A stretch of DNA of 63,295 nucleotides, taken from NCBI GenBank assembly GCA_003130835.1, contig QEXX01000080.1:1-63295 (forward strand), in the 5' to 3' direction. Within the stretch, counting starts at the first letter, position 1. The number at the start of each line of letters is the position of its first letter. Below are positions 34,479 to 45,782 of the stretch, one piece after another. The stretch comes from Anaerolineae bacterium (GTDB lineage Bacteria > Chloroflexota > Anaerolineae > Anaerolineales > UBA4823). The notes under the pieces were generated by a model. It did no database searches. It was given only the letters and a program-made list of their open reading frames with translations, and was not told the origin of the DNA. The translations under genes and the position numbers were made by a program.

Positions 34479-36212
34479 TCAGCGAGGCATCTCCAGAGAT
34501 TGCATCGCGATACTGAATGGCAGATGGGGAAATTCTTGCCAATAGCGCGTGAAAGGCATGGCGCTAGATGCAGCAGCGCGGATATTTTCTGCCCAACGAT
34601 ACCCAATGGATTGGTAGAGCAGCTCGCAGCGGATCTGCAAGGGTAGTTCAGCTTGACTGACCTGCACCTGCACAGTCAGAGTATCTCCGCCCGCAGAGAA
34701 GGTGTCATCCTTCAAGGCATCTCCGACTACAGAAATCTGGAGCGGCGCATTCGTTTTCTCGAAACCCAACGGCAATAAGCGGTTATCTTTGAGATAGCCG
34801 GCTGCATGAAGTTGCACAGTGGTCACTTCTCCTTGGACATTGTGCAGGATGCTCTCGTAAATTTGCACCTCCTGAGGAGACGTCAGGCGCTCATAATGGG
34901 GTTCAAAACGCGTTGGGTCGAGATCGTTGTCATTCTCCAAAATTCTTCCTTGCTGGTCATAGCCTCCCGACTCAAAGATCGTTTTTCCTTGAGCATCGGT
35001 AATCAGGATGTGAAGCCAAGCCCTTCGTGAAGGAAAAGCGGTGGGAAACTTATGTCCGCTCTGGTTGGCAACCACCACATCGAAACTTAAGACGCCAGAT
35101 TGGACTTGGGCATTACGAATTTCTAGAGTGGCGGTGCGGGATTGTAAAAAAGTCACCGTTTCAACGATGGCGTTGCGGAAATGGCTAGAGTCCGCCTCGA
35201 CTCCTAAGTCTGTGGCAAAGTTGTTGAGCAAACTCAGCAGATAGGCATTGCCGCCCAGAAAATTGTGTTGTGAGACACCCGCATAGCGATTTTGAGGCGT
35301 GACATTTGAGATGGGCAGAGCCTGCTCGCTTCTGGTGAGATGACAATCTTGGCAAGAATACTGATCGACATAGTCAGATGCCAACCATTCGCTAAAGGGA
35401 GTTTGCTCAGGAAAGGTTGCTTGCCCTTGGCTCAACGAGCCATCCGCTTGAAGATAATGGAGATACAACTCATGACAAGTTGCGCACAAGGAAGACCGGC
35501 GCACGTGTTCGCTCTGCACCGGTTCATATCCCGAAGCGCCGGCCATCATCGCAACGCTTTGGCGTGACATTGGAAATGGCCCAAATAACGGCCTTTTTCC
35601 ATAGGGTGTGGTTAAGTCAATCGCCAAATCACCGCTGTTGCGAACCTCCGCACCATCTGAGGCAGGAATCTGATGACAGACCGTGCAAGAGACACCATCC
35701 ATAGCCAACTGATGAGCGGGGTTTTGGGGGCTATACAAGCTTTGGTCGCCCACTAAGGTGGTCGGCTGATCTTTGGCGAGATCGCTATAGCGCGCTATAG
35801 GCGTATGGCAAGCGGCACATTTTTCCTGGATTTCTGTGGCGTATTGGGGCGAATGCTCAAGCTCAAAGGTTAAACTAGCCCGGAAGTAGGGGTCTCGAGC
35901 AGCATTCGCCATCAGCGACGGGCGCCATCGCTCGGCTGGAGAAAATTCGCCCCCTGAAGCACTCTGAAGGTTCTGATGACATGGGGTACAGGTTGCGGCG
36001 GTGGTAAACCATTCGTTGGTGGCAGCACTCAAGGCGGTTTTGCGGCCATCTTCTTTGAACTCAAACGGCAAGCCTCCCGATTCGAAACTGCTCGCAGGTT
36101 CCTGCGACTCAGGCGGCGTTGCGCTATGAACGCAGGCAGCCAAAAAACCACAGAACAACAGAAAGAGGAGAGTGGTCATTGGCTTTTCAAAGAGATTGGC
36201 AGGGTTAACCAT
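34479..36212 (-). CDS. Lipoprotein multihaem cytochrome c (five CXXCH)
   Basis: A 577-residue exported protein. Residues 12-27 form a signal peptide ending in a lipobox (FLAAC). Five haem-binding motifs follow: CTPCH, CAACH, CTVCH, CATCH and CQDCH, all in the N-terminal two thirds. The C-terminal part is beta-rich (ILHNVQGEVTTVQLH, LTVQVQVSQAELPLQIRCE), like the cytochrome c-554 related family with an added beta domain. It could carry electrons to or from extracellular donors or acceptors; no oxidase or reductase subunit lies nearby. AGGAG lies 7 nt before the ATG. Single-gene unit. Confidence 0.88.
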   Translation of the reverse strand: MVNPANLFEKPMTTLLFLLFCGFLAACVHSATPPESQEPASSFESGGLPFEFKEDGRKTALSAATNEWFTTAATCTPCHQNLQSASGGEFSPAERWRPSLMANAARDPYFRASLTFELEHSPQYATEIQEKCAACHTPIARYSDLAKDQPTTLVGDQSLYSPQNPAHQLAMDGVSCTVCHQIPASDGAEVRNSGDLAIDLTTPYGKRPLFGPFPMSRQSVAMMAGASGYEPVQSEHVRRSSLCATCHELYLHYLQADGSLSQGQATFPEQTPFSEWLASDYVDQYSCQDCHLTRSEQALPISNVTPQNRYAGVSQHNFLGGNAYLLSLLNNFATDLGVEADSSHFRNAIVETVTFLQSRTATLEIRNAQVQSGVLSFDVVVANQSGHKFPTAFPSRRAWLHILITDAQGKTIFESGGYDQQGRILENDNDLDPTRFEPHYERLTSPQEVQIYESILHNVQGEVTTVQLHAAGYLKDNRLLPLGFEKTNAPLQISVVGDALKDDTFSAGGDTLTVQVQVSQAELPLQIRCELLYQSIGYRWAENIRAAASSAMPFTRYWQEFPHLPFSIAMQSLEMPR

Positions 36213-36370
36213 TTCTATCTCCTACCTTATAGGGTAACAAACGCTCTTCAGAAACCATTCAAACGCTTTGCCTGCTCCATGGGGAACGCAATCGAGTGGT
36301 TTGAACAGGCGACAACTTGCCTTATACAACGATTTTCAGGAAGTTTTTTGATAATCGAGAGAGCACAGCC

Positions 36371-37312
36371 CTAAAAGCCCACTTCTCTCAAGCCAAATTG
36401 GGTGAGGATGACAGCGCCAAAGCCGCTCAGCCCCACACTAAAAGGAACAATCCACCCCACACACGGAACGAGAGTCGCAACCCCATTGATGATCAACACC
36501 AATACAAACGTGCCTACGCCAGCCGTAATTGGCAATGACCAAGTTTGGTTCAATCCCTCAGCAATGCGCCGTCCCGTCTCCAGCCCAACCCCAAGGATGC
36601 CAAAAAACCAACCTAAACCTGCCAAGAGAAAACCCAAAAAGGCAATCGGCGCCAAGATTAAGGTAATGGTTAACAAGATGAGTCCCACGGTGATGACCAC
36701 CACCGACACCAATCCAACGACCCAGGTAATGACCGCTTGACGGCGTACGGCAGCGGCGATTCTATCCAACAACTTAGGGAATAAAAGCCCACAGAGGATG
36801 GCTAAAGCGCTCCAGGCAAAGACCCGGAACAAAAAGCCACTCCACTTCGTCCAGCCACGCGCCAGCCAATCGAAGTTCGGCAATTCAAAGCGAAAGGGCG
36901 AGACGGCGCCAAAGGGCCGCAGGCTTTCAAACTGCAACACCTGCCCGACCACCTTTGCGCCTTCCTCTTGCTGGTAGGCCGAGCCATAGAGCAGGACGTC
37001 ACCGCCAACCTGCGCGCTGGGTTGCAAGGCAATTTTTCCGCCAAAACCGACGATATCTCCGGTAACGCTTGCGGAACAAGTTAATTGACCCCCGAAAAAG
37101 GCGATATTTCCCTGAACTTGTGAGCCTTCTCGAAGCTCAGCGTTTCCGCCAAAAACAACCAGATCCCCGGCCAGCACCTCATTCTCTTGCAAAATAAACT
37201 CTCCCCCAAAGACCACCTTGCTTTCCATGAAACCCCCCGCTAAGACTTGCATAGGGGTCAAAAGAGCAAGCAATAAGGTGATTACGCCAGCGATTAAGGC
37301 AGTTCGTTTCAT
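36371..37312 (-). CDS. Bactofilin-like / polymer-forming membrane protein
   Basis: A 313-residue membrane protein. After a signal peptide, residues 30-125 form short beta-helical repeats (GGEFILQENEVLAGDLVVFGG, then GNIAFFGGQLTC and GDIVGFGGKIAL, each one coil) resembling bactofilin/polymer-forming domains, but outside the membrane. Then come four hydrophobic segments (about 155-305). It is the third gene of an operon with an ECF sigma factor and its anti-sigma factor, and overlaps the anti-sigma gene by 4 bp (ATG at 37312), so it is probably the envelope target or sensor of that system. Confidence 0.8.
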   Translation of the reverse strand: MKRTALIAGVITLLLALLTPMQVLAGGFMESKVVFGGEFILQENEVLAGDLVVFGGNAELREGSQVQGNIAFFGGQLTCSASVTGDIVGFGGKIALQPSAQVGGDVLLYGSAYQQEEGAKVVGQVLQFESLRPFGAVSPFRFELPNFDWLARGWTKWSGFLFRVFAWSALAILCGLLFPKLLDRIAAAVRRQAVITWVVGLVSVVVITVGLILLTITLILAPIAFLGFLLAGLGWFFGILGVGLETGRRIAEGLNQTWSLPITAGVGTFVLVLIINGVATLVPCVGWIVPFSVGLSGFGAVILTQFGLREVGF

Positions 37313-37848
37313 GGAGTTCTAATCCTTCCAAAACTAAACTTGCGCAACATTGCCAACCAAATCACCATAAGCCCAACAAAGGTCATCCCTAAGGCGATTT
37401 CCAAGGTCGGGGAAATGACTTGAGCCATCGCTCTCCCAACGGTGGATAAGAAGGTCCAGATTCCCTCCACAACAGGTATCAGCGCGCTGAGGTTGTATAG
37501 GGCAATCATCACCCGCAGCCAAAGTGGCTGTGCGGGCGAGGCGATGAGAAGGAAAAAGGGAAAGGCAAAGAGGGCTGCCAAAAGCGAAGTCAGCAAAAAC
37601 ACACCCAATGCCCGCCGTTGTTGGTTTAGCGCTGTCTGGCGAAGGTAGCGTTCTCGCCAGCGTTGGCTAAATCCTGCTTGCGGGGCAGCCCATGGTGTTA
37701 ACTTCAGTTCGATTTCTGTCTCCTGCCAAGCAGCCCGCAACGCCCGACAACGTTCGCAGGTTTGGATATGCTCCTCTAAGAGAATTTGCTCTTTCGGTGA
37801 TAGGGTTTCATCTGCAAACAGTCGTTCCTCAAAAAACCGGTGATTCAT
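37309..37848 (-). CDS. Anti-sigma factor with zinc finger (zf-HC2)
   Basis: A 179-residue protein with the zinc-binding HxxxCxxC motif at about H27-C34 (EEHIQTCERC), the signature of ZAS-type anti-sigma factors, then a cytoplasmic linker and three hydrophobic segments. It should bind and hold the ECF sigma factor encoded just upstream until an envelope signal releases it. It overlaps the sigma gene by 20 bp and the next gene by 4 bp. Confidence 0.85.
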   Translation of the reverse strand: MNHRFFEERLFADETLSPKEQILLEEHIQTCERCRALRAAWQETEIELKLTPWAAPQAGFSQRWRERYLRQTALNQQRRALGVFLLTSLLAALFAFPFFLLIASPAQPLWLRVMIALYNLSALIPVVEGIWTFLSTVGRAMAQVISPTLEIALGMTFVGLMVIWLAMLRKFSFGRIRTP

Positions 37849-38452
37849 ATCCTTTCCTTTCTACCTCTCGAAATGTTGTCGGATATTTCTCTAGCCAGCT
37901 TTCTGCTAAGGCGCGGCGGGCGCGGTGTAAACGGCTCTTGACGGCGCTAACGGTCAACGAGAGGCTTTGGGCAATTTCTTCGTAAGAAAAATCATACCAA
38001 TAATACAAAACAATGGCTGCCCGATCGGTTTCTGAAAGGTTTTTGAGTAATTGCTGAATCCGCTGTTGGTCTTCACGCAAGCCGATGGCCGTTTCGGGGA
38101 GCGGATCGTGGCTGGCAAACTCAAGATCGGGGATATCCTCGAGGGAAAAAGCCGTCATTTTCCGCTTCCGAATCTGATCAATGCAATGATGGGCTGCAAT
38201 CGAAAGCAGCCAAGTGGCAAAGGAACGCTGTTGATCGAACTTGCGTAAGGAATGAAATGCCCGCAAGAAGGTCTCCTGCGCGGCATCTTCAGCGTCTTCA
38301 GCGTTACCCAACATGCGGTAACAAAGGTTATACACAGACCGCTGGTAAAGTTCAATCAACTGGACAAACGCTTCCGTGTCGCCTGCAAGGGCTTGTTGCA
38401 CCCAGCGCAGTTCTTGTTCCTTGATGTCTTCGCCTTGAACGGTTGGTTTCAT
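37829..38452 (-). CDS. ECF-family RNA polymerase sigma factor
   Basis: A 207-residue sigma-70-type factor of the ECF group. Region 2 is AFVQLIELYQRSVYNLCYRMLGNAEDAEDAAQETFLRAF in two parts with typical aromatic and acidic residues; region 4 ends YEEIAQSLSLTVSAVKSRLHRAR. I start at ATG 38452, with AGGAAAG 5-6 nt upstream; an open frame to 38542 has no ribosome site. It heads the operon with the anti-sigma factor and the bactofilin-like protein, so its regulon probably deals with envelope stress. Confidence 0.92.
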   Translation of the reverse strand: MKPTVQGEDIKEQELRWVQQALAGDTEAFVQLIELYQRSVYNLCYRMLGNAEDAEDAAQETFLRAFHSLRKFDQQRSFATWLLSIAAHHCIDQIRKRKMTAFSLEDIPDLEFASHDPLPETAIGLREDQQRIQQLLKNLSETDRAAIVLYYWYDFSYEEIAQSLSLTVSAVKSRLHRARRALAESWLEKYPTTFREVERKGYESPVF

Positions 38453-38551
38453 TCTTGCTTTCCTACTTTCTATACGCCTGACCATCCAAAATGTTTCGCT
38501 TGGTTTGTTCAAGACGAAGCAGATTGGGACCTCTCCGGACAAACTCCTTGT

Positions 38552-39451
38552 TCAAGGGGTTCGCTCGACCAAAGGTTTAAACCCCTCCCCAAACACCTCA
38601 TTGGCTTGTCCGATGACCATGAAGGCATGCGGATCCGCTTCCCGCACCAGGGCTTTAATCTGAGCGATCTCAGAACGGCTCACCACACAGTATAGCACTG
38701 TTTTCGAACGACCGCTAAAGCCGCCTTCGGCTGGAATCAACGTCACGCCCCGTTCCATCTCAAAAAGGATTTTCTCTCGAATTTGCTCTGGATGTTCACT
38801 AATAATCATGGCGGTGCGGGTGACATTAGAGCCTTCCAATGTCACTTCGGCAGCCACACCGCTGATATATAACATCACAATAGCATATAAAGCATTTTCC
38901 CAGCTAAAGGAGATACCCGCCAAGAACATGATCAGCGCATCGGTAAGCATGTACGATTGGGACAGGGAGACCCCCCAGCGATGATTCAGGATGCGCGCCA
39001 GGATGTCACTCCCGCCGCTGGTGCCCTGTCCGCGATAAACCAAGCCAAAACCAATGCCACTGATGACACCCCCATATAAAGCGTTTAGGTTCAAGTCTTG
39101 GGTAATCCCCTCAGCCGGTAAGAAAAAAGCGAGCCCATCGACCAAAAGCGAAAAAGCGCCCACGGCAAGCACCGTTCGCAGGGCAAAACGCAGCCCGCCC
39201 AAATAGCGCCATCCCAACAGAAAAAGCGGGATATTCCCGATCACTACCATCACCCCAATCGGCCATTGCGTAAAATAATTGATGATTTGAGCTAAGCCGG
39301 CAATTCCACCCGAAGCCAAACGGGCTGGGATGAGAAACAAACGCATGGCAAGGGCTTGTAAGAACACCCCTGCCAAGATCAGCAACACATCTCGCCCATC
39401 CCCCCAAGTGAACGAGAGCGTCACGCTACGCTTTTGTCCCGTCATCTTCAT
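38552..39451 (-). CDS. YitT family membrane protein
   Basis: A 299-residue protein with five hydrophobic segments (YitT/DUF161) and a C-terminal cytoplasmic DUF2179 domain (from about 215: VTRTAMIISEHPEQIREKI...GGFSGRSKTVLYCVVSR). The segment IGFGLVYRGQGTSGGSDILA is the family signature. Function is unproven; transport of a small molecule is likely. The start lies inside the preceding gene (26 bp overlap), so it is coupled to the dehydrogenase gene. An ATG two codons later is equally possible. Confidence 0.87.
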   Translation of the reverse strand: MKMTGQKRSVTLSFTWGDGRDVLLILAGVFLQALAMRLFLIPARLASGGIAGLAQIINYFTQWPIGVMVVIGNIPLFLLGWRYLGGLRFALRTVLAVGAFSLLVDGLAFFLPAEGITQDLNLNALYGGVISGIGFGLVYRGQGTSGGSDILARILNHRWGVSLSQSYMLTDALIMFLAGISFSWENALYAIVMLYISGVAAEVTLEGSNVTRTAMIISEHPEQIREKILFEMERGVTLIPAEGGFSGRSKTVLYCVVSRSEIAQIKALVREADPHAFMVIGQANEVFGEGFKPLVERTP

Positions 39452-40340
39452 CCAAGAGTTGGGTATTCGCTAAATGTTCAATCACCCCGATCACGGCTGA
39501 GTTATCCAACTCACGCATGCCCATTTCTAACATGGCGTGATAGAGCTGGGTGTGAACAGCCGTGCTAGGAAGGGGAATGCCATACTGTCGAGCTGTCTCG
39601 ATGACAATATCTAAGTCCTTGGTCTGCATATACGCCTTGAAACCCGGTGTGCGGTTGCCGGCAAATAAGCGCTGGGGCTTGACATCGAGTGTCCAACATT
39701 GGGCTGCACCTCCTTTGATGGCTTCCACCACCTTTTGTGGGTCAGCGCCGGCTTTCTTGGCGAAGATCAGCAATTCCCCCATGGCAACCATTTGGGCTGC
39801 CACCATAATCTGATTGGCGGCTTTGGCAATCTGCCCTGCACCGGCTTCGCCCACATGGGTAATCGTCTTGCCCATTGCCTCGAAAATAGGACGCACTTTT
39901 TCTAAGGCTTCGGCCGGCCCTCCCACCATAATCGCCAAGGTGCCTTGGCGGGCGCCAATATCTCCCCCGCTGACAGGGGCATCCAGCGCCAGGACGCCTT
40001 TTTCTGCCAACCGCTTGGCGATTTCACGCGCCGCGGCCGGCTTAATGGTCGAGTTATCCACATAAATCAAGCCTGGGCGGGCAGCCTCGATAATCCCATT
40101 TGCGCCGAGAACCACCAATTCAACATCCGGCGTGTCGGGCAAATTGGTAAACACCACATCCACCTGTTCGGCGACTTCTCTGGGGCTAAAGGCAGCCTTT
40201 GCCCCTTCAGCCACCAATTCCTCAACCGCTGCCCGACTGCGGTTGTGTACGACCAGTGGAAACCCTGCCTTCAGGATATTGCGGGCGATCGACTTGCCCA
40301 TTAAGCCTAAGCCAATATAGCCAACACGTAGGGTTGCCAT
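39426..40340 (-). CDS. 3-hydroxyisobutyrate / tartronate-semialdehyde dehydrogenase family protein
   Basis: A 304-residue beta-hydroxyacid dehydrogenase. The N-terminal Rossmann motif is VGYIGLGLMGKSIARNI, the substrate loop is DAPVSGGDIGARQGTLAIMVGG, and the catalytic lysine lies in GQIAKAANQIM. Wording is closest to 2-hydroxy-3-oxopropionate reductase (GarR/GlxR), which reduces tartronate semialdehyde to glycerate; 3-hydroxyisobutyrate dehydrogenase remains possible. GGAGG stands before the ATG. It runs divergently from the EamA exporter and overlaps the YitT gene downstream by 26 bp. Confidence 0.87.
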   Translation of the reverse strand: MATLRVGYIGLGLMGKSIARNILKAGFPLVVHNRSRAAVEELVAEGAKAAFSPREVAEQVDVVFTNLPDTPDVELVVLGANGIIEAARPGLIYVDNSTIKPAAAREIAKRLAEKGVLALDAPVSGGDIGARQGTLAIMVGGPAEALEKVRPIFEAMGKTITHVGEAGAGQIAKAANQIMVAAQMVAMGELLIFAKKAGADPQKVVEAIKGGAAQCWTLDVKPQRLFAGNRTPGFKAYMQTKDLDIVIETARQYGIPLPSTAVHTQLYHAMLEMGMRELDNSAVIGVIEHLANTQLLDEDDGTKA

Positions 40341-40416
40341 GCTACCTCCAAGGGTTTGCGAATTTGGAATTGTAGGGTAATTGTATTACAGTTAGAAGAC
40401 TTTTGGCGCGCAATCC

Positions 40417-40445
40417 TTACGTCCCCCTTCGTTCTCTGCTAGAAT
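40417..40445 (+). promoter_or_regulatory. Promoter of the EamA gene
   Basis: TTACGT at 40417-40422, 17-bp spacer, TAGAAT at 40440-40445. Confidence 0.45.
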
Positions 40446-40471
40446 AGGGCTGTTTTCTGGACATATCCTTT

Positions 40472-41377
40472 ATGAACGCATGGATGCCATCTGCCTCCTT
40501 AGTCGGCGGAGCAGCCGCCTTAAGCGCAGCGTTTTTGTGGGCGCTGGCTTCGATTTGGTTCAGCCGTTTAGGTCAGCATCTACCCGTCATTCAGATCAAC
40601 CTTCTAAAGGGGTTTCTAGCTCTCCTCATTCTAACGATGGTCTTAACCGTCAACGGAGGCACGTTAGCAGCGCTGCCCTTCCAACCGCTGCTGATGTTGG
40701 TGATCAGCGGCATCGTTGGCATCACTATCGGTGATACCGCTTACCTTAGAGCCTTGCAATCGCTTGGCGCACGGCGCACCTTATTGCTCGCCAACCTTGC
40801 CCCGCCCATGGTTGGGTTGATCGCTTGGGCTTTCCTAGATGAACGTCTGCTTTTGCGGGCTTGGTTGGGTATCTTTCTGACTCTTGGCGGCATCACTTGG
40901 GTCATTGTCGAACGTACGCAAGAGGGGAGTCACAGCATCAATCTGCGAACAGGCTTATGGTTTGGTTTTCTGGCGGCTTTGTGTCAATCGGTTGCGGTGG
41001 TGTTATCCCGCGCCGCCCTGACACGCAGCCCCATCGATGCCTTACAAAGCACGATCGTGCGCCTCGGCGCAGCGCTGCTAGTGCTCACCCTCTGGTCACG
41101 AGCGAGGCAGCAATCGATTTTACCCTGGCGAGCTTTGGTTGCTCAACCGCGCTTGATCGTTTGGCTGCTAACCGCAACCCTGTTGGGCACCGTCTTAGCC
41201 ATGTGGCTGCAACAAATTGCCATCGATCTCACGCCGGTAGGCATCGTTCAAACCTTGCTCTCCACCAGTCCGTTGTTCATCTTACCCATTGTTGCTTTAC
41301 AAGGAGAACAGATTTCGCGCCGCGCGGTGGCAGGTGCATTGGTTGCCTTGGTCGGCGTGGGTTTGTTATATCTCTAA
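40472..41377 (+). CDS. EamA-type drug/metabolite transporter (10 helices)
   Basis: A 301-residue membrane protein with ten hydrophobic segments in two repeats of five. The first repeat starts GAAALSAAFLWALASIWFSRLG, the second GFLAALCQSVAVVLSRAAL, as in DMT exporters. The substrate is not predictable. No ribosome site is obvious before the ATG. It converges with the next gene; the stop codons lie on either side of one base. Confidence 0.88.
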   Translation: MNAWMPSASLVGGAAALSAAFLWALASIWFSRLGQHLPVIQINLLKGFLALLILTMVLTVNGGTLAALPFQPLLMLVISGIVGITIGDTAYLRALQSLGARRTLLLANLAPPMVGLIAWAFLDERLLLRAWLGIFLTLGGITWVIVERTQEGSHSINLRTGLWFGFLAALCQSVAVVLSRAALTRSPIDALQSTIVRLGAALLVLTLWSRARQQSILPWRALVAQPRLIVWLLTATLLGTVLAMWLQQIAIDLTPVGIVQTLLSTSPLFILPIVALQGEQISRRAVAGALVALVGVGLLYL

Positions 41378-42520
41378 CTAGCTTGCTTTGCGCCTGATCT
41401 GCGGCCCTTGGCGCGTATCTTGAACCAGCCAGCCTAAAGCCTCGATTTGGCTACGCAACGTATCGGCCGTCGTCCAATCTCGGTTTTGGCGAGCTGTTTC
41501 CCGCGCCTGAACGAGCTCCCTGACTTCAAAGGGAGGTAAGTCCTCTTCGGGCGGTTGAGAGGCTTGTTCAAGGGCGCGGCTCCAGATGGTTGTCGGAACT
41601 CCTTCACCTGGCTTAGGGAGGGAAAAGGGGCAACAAATATCGAGCGGGAAGGTTGTGCCAGCTTGAAAATAGTGCACATGGCTTCCCATTTGCCGGGCAA
41701 GGGCACTTAACTCCGCATCGTTGAGGCTTTGCCCATATTCCGACTCATGGAAATCACCCGGGTGAATCAAAGTCACACCACCGTTGCCGAAGACTCGCGC
41801 CGTCATGCTGGCTAAATCCATGAACAAGGCCGTTTTTTCATCAATTCCGATCACCAGACAAGGTTCAGGCAAACATTGAATCAATTGGGCAAACCGCTCT
41901 TTCCCCATAAAGCAGCGCGAGGTATCGAGTTCTGCTCCGCCTTCGTTGTTGTTCCAATGAGGGATGAACACCATCGCCAAACCATATAAGCCAAAGAAAT
42001 TCAACCCCTCTTTCCAATGCAAATCTTCCCCAACTTTATATATTTCATAAACGGGCAAGGCAAAGCGGCTGATGGCAATTGTTGCCGCGCTGGCTAAGAC
42101 TAAGTCGGCGCCAAGGTAATGGCGGGCAAGGATCACCTGCCAAGCCAGGCTTTCTCGAAGCTGGCGCACAGCATAGGTTGGACTGCCCGGCCCCATAAAG
42201 ATCACCTCTGCCCGCCAAAGAGGGGCAATGATCTCTTCCAGATCGGGCGAAAAAGGGCTGCCGCGCTTGCGCGCCGGGACAATTTCAATTTGCGGTTGAT
42301 AATTCTGAAGGTGATGTCGGAGAAACTCCGCCACCCTTCCGATCACACGTGCCGAATTCAACTCAAACCCCGCCGGCGTTTCCAAGAGCGCCAGGCGGGG
42401 CGGATGATCGAAACGGCGAAAAACCTCATCAAAAGCCTTGCGTCCGCTGGGAGAGGTTTCCCCTGAGCCTAGCAGCACCACTCGACCGGGTCGAAAACTA
42501 CCGATAAAAGAACTTTCCAT
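41378..42520 (-). CDS. Peptidase S51-like domain fused to cysteinyl-tRNA synthetase C-terminal domain
   Basis: A 380-residue two-domain protein. Residues 1-300 resemble the peptidase S51 / cyanophycinase class: GRVVLLGSGE at the start, IFMGPGSPTYAVRQL near 112, and a small-residue turn with Ser in VLASAATIAIS where the nucleophile would sit, lacking the usual GxSAGA wording. Residues 335-378 match the C-terminal helical domain of CysRS: ELVQARETARQNRDWTTADTLRSQIEALGW in two helices, then DTRQGPQIRR. No synthetase core (HIGH, KMSKS) is present, so calling it CysRS would be wrong. Function unknown. Confidence 0.78.
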   Translation of the reverse strand: MESSFIGSFRPGRVVLLGSGETSPSGRKAFDEVFRRFDHPPRLALLETPAGFELNSARVIGRVAEFLRHHLQNYQPQIEIVPARKRGSPFSPDLEEIIAPLWRAEVIFMGPGSPTYAVRQLRESLAWQVILARHYLGADLVLASAATIAISRFALPVYEIYKVGEDLHWKEGLNFFGLYGLAMVFIPHWNNNEGGAELDTSRCFMGKERFAQLIQCLPEPCLVIGIDEKTALFMDLASMTARVFGNGGVTLIHPGDFHESEYGQSLNDAELSALARQMGSHVHYFQAGTTFPLDICCPFSLPKPGEGVPTTIWSRALEQASQPPEEDLPPFEVRELVQARETARQNRDWTTADTLRSQIEALGWLVQDTRQGPQIRRKAS

Positions 42521-42526
42521 AAATAA

Positions 42527-43543
42527 CTATTTCCCTTGATAACGTTGGGTAATATTGGGCACTAGATACTCCTCGAAAGAACGCTCCAAATTATACTCAG
42601 GTTGCCATCCCCAATCCCGCCGGGCATCGTTGTCGTTCATATCTTCTGGCCAGCTATCCACAATCGCCTGGCGGCGCAAGTCGGGTGCAAAGGTGATCTC
42701 GGCGCTGGGGAAAAAGCGAATCACCCACTCGCGAAATTCCCCCGCCGAAAGGCTAAAGCTGGTGACGTTATAGACCCGCCGCGATAATTTTTCCGCTGGA
42801 GCTGCCGCCAATTTCAGCAAAGCCGTAATGGCGTCGGGCATCGCCATAAATGGGATGCGCGTGTCGGGGCGCACAAAACAAGCATAAGGTTTCCCTTGAG
42901 CGGCTGCATGAAGCATCTCCGGGCCATAATCCGACGTGCCACCGCTGGGCACCGTAAAGGCGCTAATCAGGCCAGGGAAGCGCACTGAGCGAAAATCCAC
43001 CATCACCGGCCGCTCGACAGCCAACTGCCGGTAATATTTGCTGTAATACACCCCCAACATTTCACAATAGAGTTTATTGCTGCCATACATAGTGCGCGGG
43101 TAATTCCACTCCCACTCGCGCACGCGCGGGAATTGAGCTTTGGTGGCTAAGTCGGGGAGTCCATAGATGGCCACCGAACTTGGGAACAGAAACAACACCG
43201 GCTTGCCGCGCCAATCGGATTGATCGGAGGCAATTTGCAACAACCCCAAGGTCCCTTCGACATTTACGCGATGCGCGGCTTCAGGGGTGAATTCGGCACG
43301 GGTGGAAAGCAATGCCGCTAAGTGATAAATGGTATCGATCTCATACTCCGAGACCAGTCGTTCGAGCAAAGCGCGATCGCAAATATCGCCGATGGTGTGA
43401 ATAACCTTTGATTGCAAATGGGGCGGCAAGGGACGGATATCTAAGGACAAGATATCGGTGATCCCCTGTTGCACCAACTGCTCGATCAGAGCCGTGCCAA
43501 TTTCACCGGCCGCTCCGGTCACCAGAATAACTTTCTTACGCAT
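42527..43543 (-). CDS. NAD-dependent epimerase/dehydratase, L-threonine dehydrogenase-like SDR
   Basis: A 338-residue extended SDR. The NAD motif is VTGAAGEIGTAL; the catalytic Tyr-Lys pair is in YGSNKLYCE; later VRFPGLISAFTVPSGGTSDYG and PFMAMPDAITALLKL closely follow the SDR-type L-threonine 3-dehydrogenases, which oxidise threonine to 2-amino-3-oxobutyrate. A sugar-nucleotide epimerase is the alternative. AAAGGAG lies 3-4 nt before the ATG. It is separated from purA by a 114-bp divergent promoter region. Confidence 0.82.
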   Translation of the reverse strand: MRKKVILVTGAAGEIGTALIEQLVQQGITDILSLDIRPLPPHLQSKVIHTIGDICDRALLERLVSEYEIDTIYHLAALLSTRAEFTPEAAHRVNVEGTLGLLQIASDQSDWRGKPVLFLFPSSVAIYGLPDLATKAQFPRVREWEWNYPRTMYGSNKLYCEMLGVYYSKYYRQLAVERPVMVDFRSVRFPGLISAFTVPSGGTSDYGPEMLHAAAQGKPYACFVRPDTRIPFMAMPDAITALLKLAAAPAEKLSRRVYNVTSFSLSAGEFREWVIRFFPSAEITFAPDLRRQAIVDSWPEDMNDNDARRDWGWQPEYNLERSFEEYLVPNITQRYQGK

Positions 43544-43586
43544 TCATCGCTCCTTTCTTATCATTCCCTGCCCATTTTGCGGTCAA

Positions 43587-43595
43587 TGTTATAAT
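43587..43595 (+). promoter_or_regulatory. Extended -10 promoter of purA
   Basis: TGTTATAAT, an extended -10 (TGn plus TATAAT), 62 bp before the purA ATG. No good -35 is seen. Confidence 0.5.
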
Positions 43596-43642
43596 CAACA
43601 GAGATGACATTGACCATCTGAAGTATTGTACATGATTCTTGA

Positions 43643-45782
<2,140 letters not shown>

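Noticed and set aside
35976..36374. 132-codon open frame on the plus strand
   Set aside because: Antisense to the cytochrome gene and its leader, without a ribosome site or protein-like pattern.
41378..42520. Annotation as cysteinyl-tRNA synthetase
   Set aside because: Only the C-terminal helical domain is present; HIGH, KMSKS and the zinc-binding catalytic core are absent.
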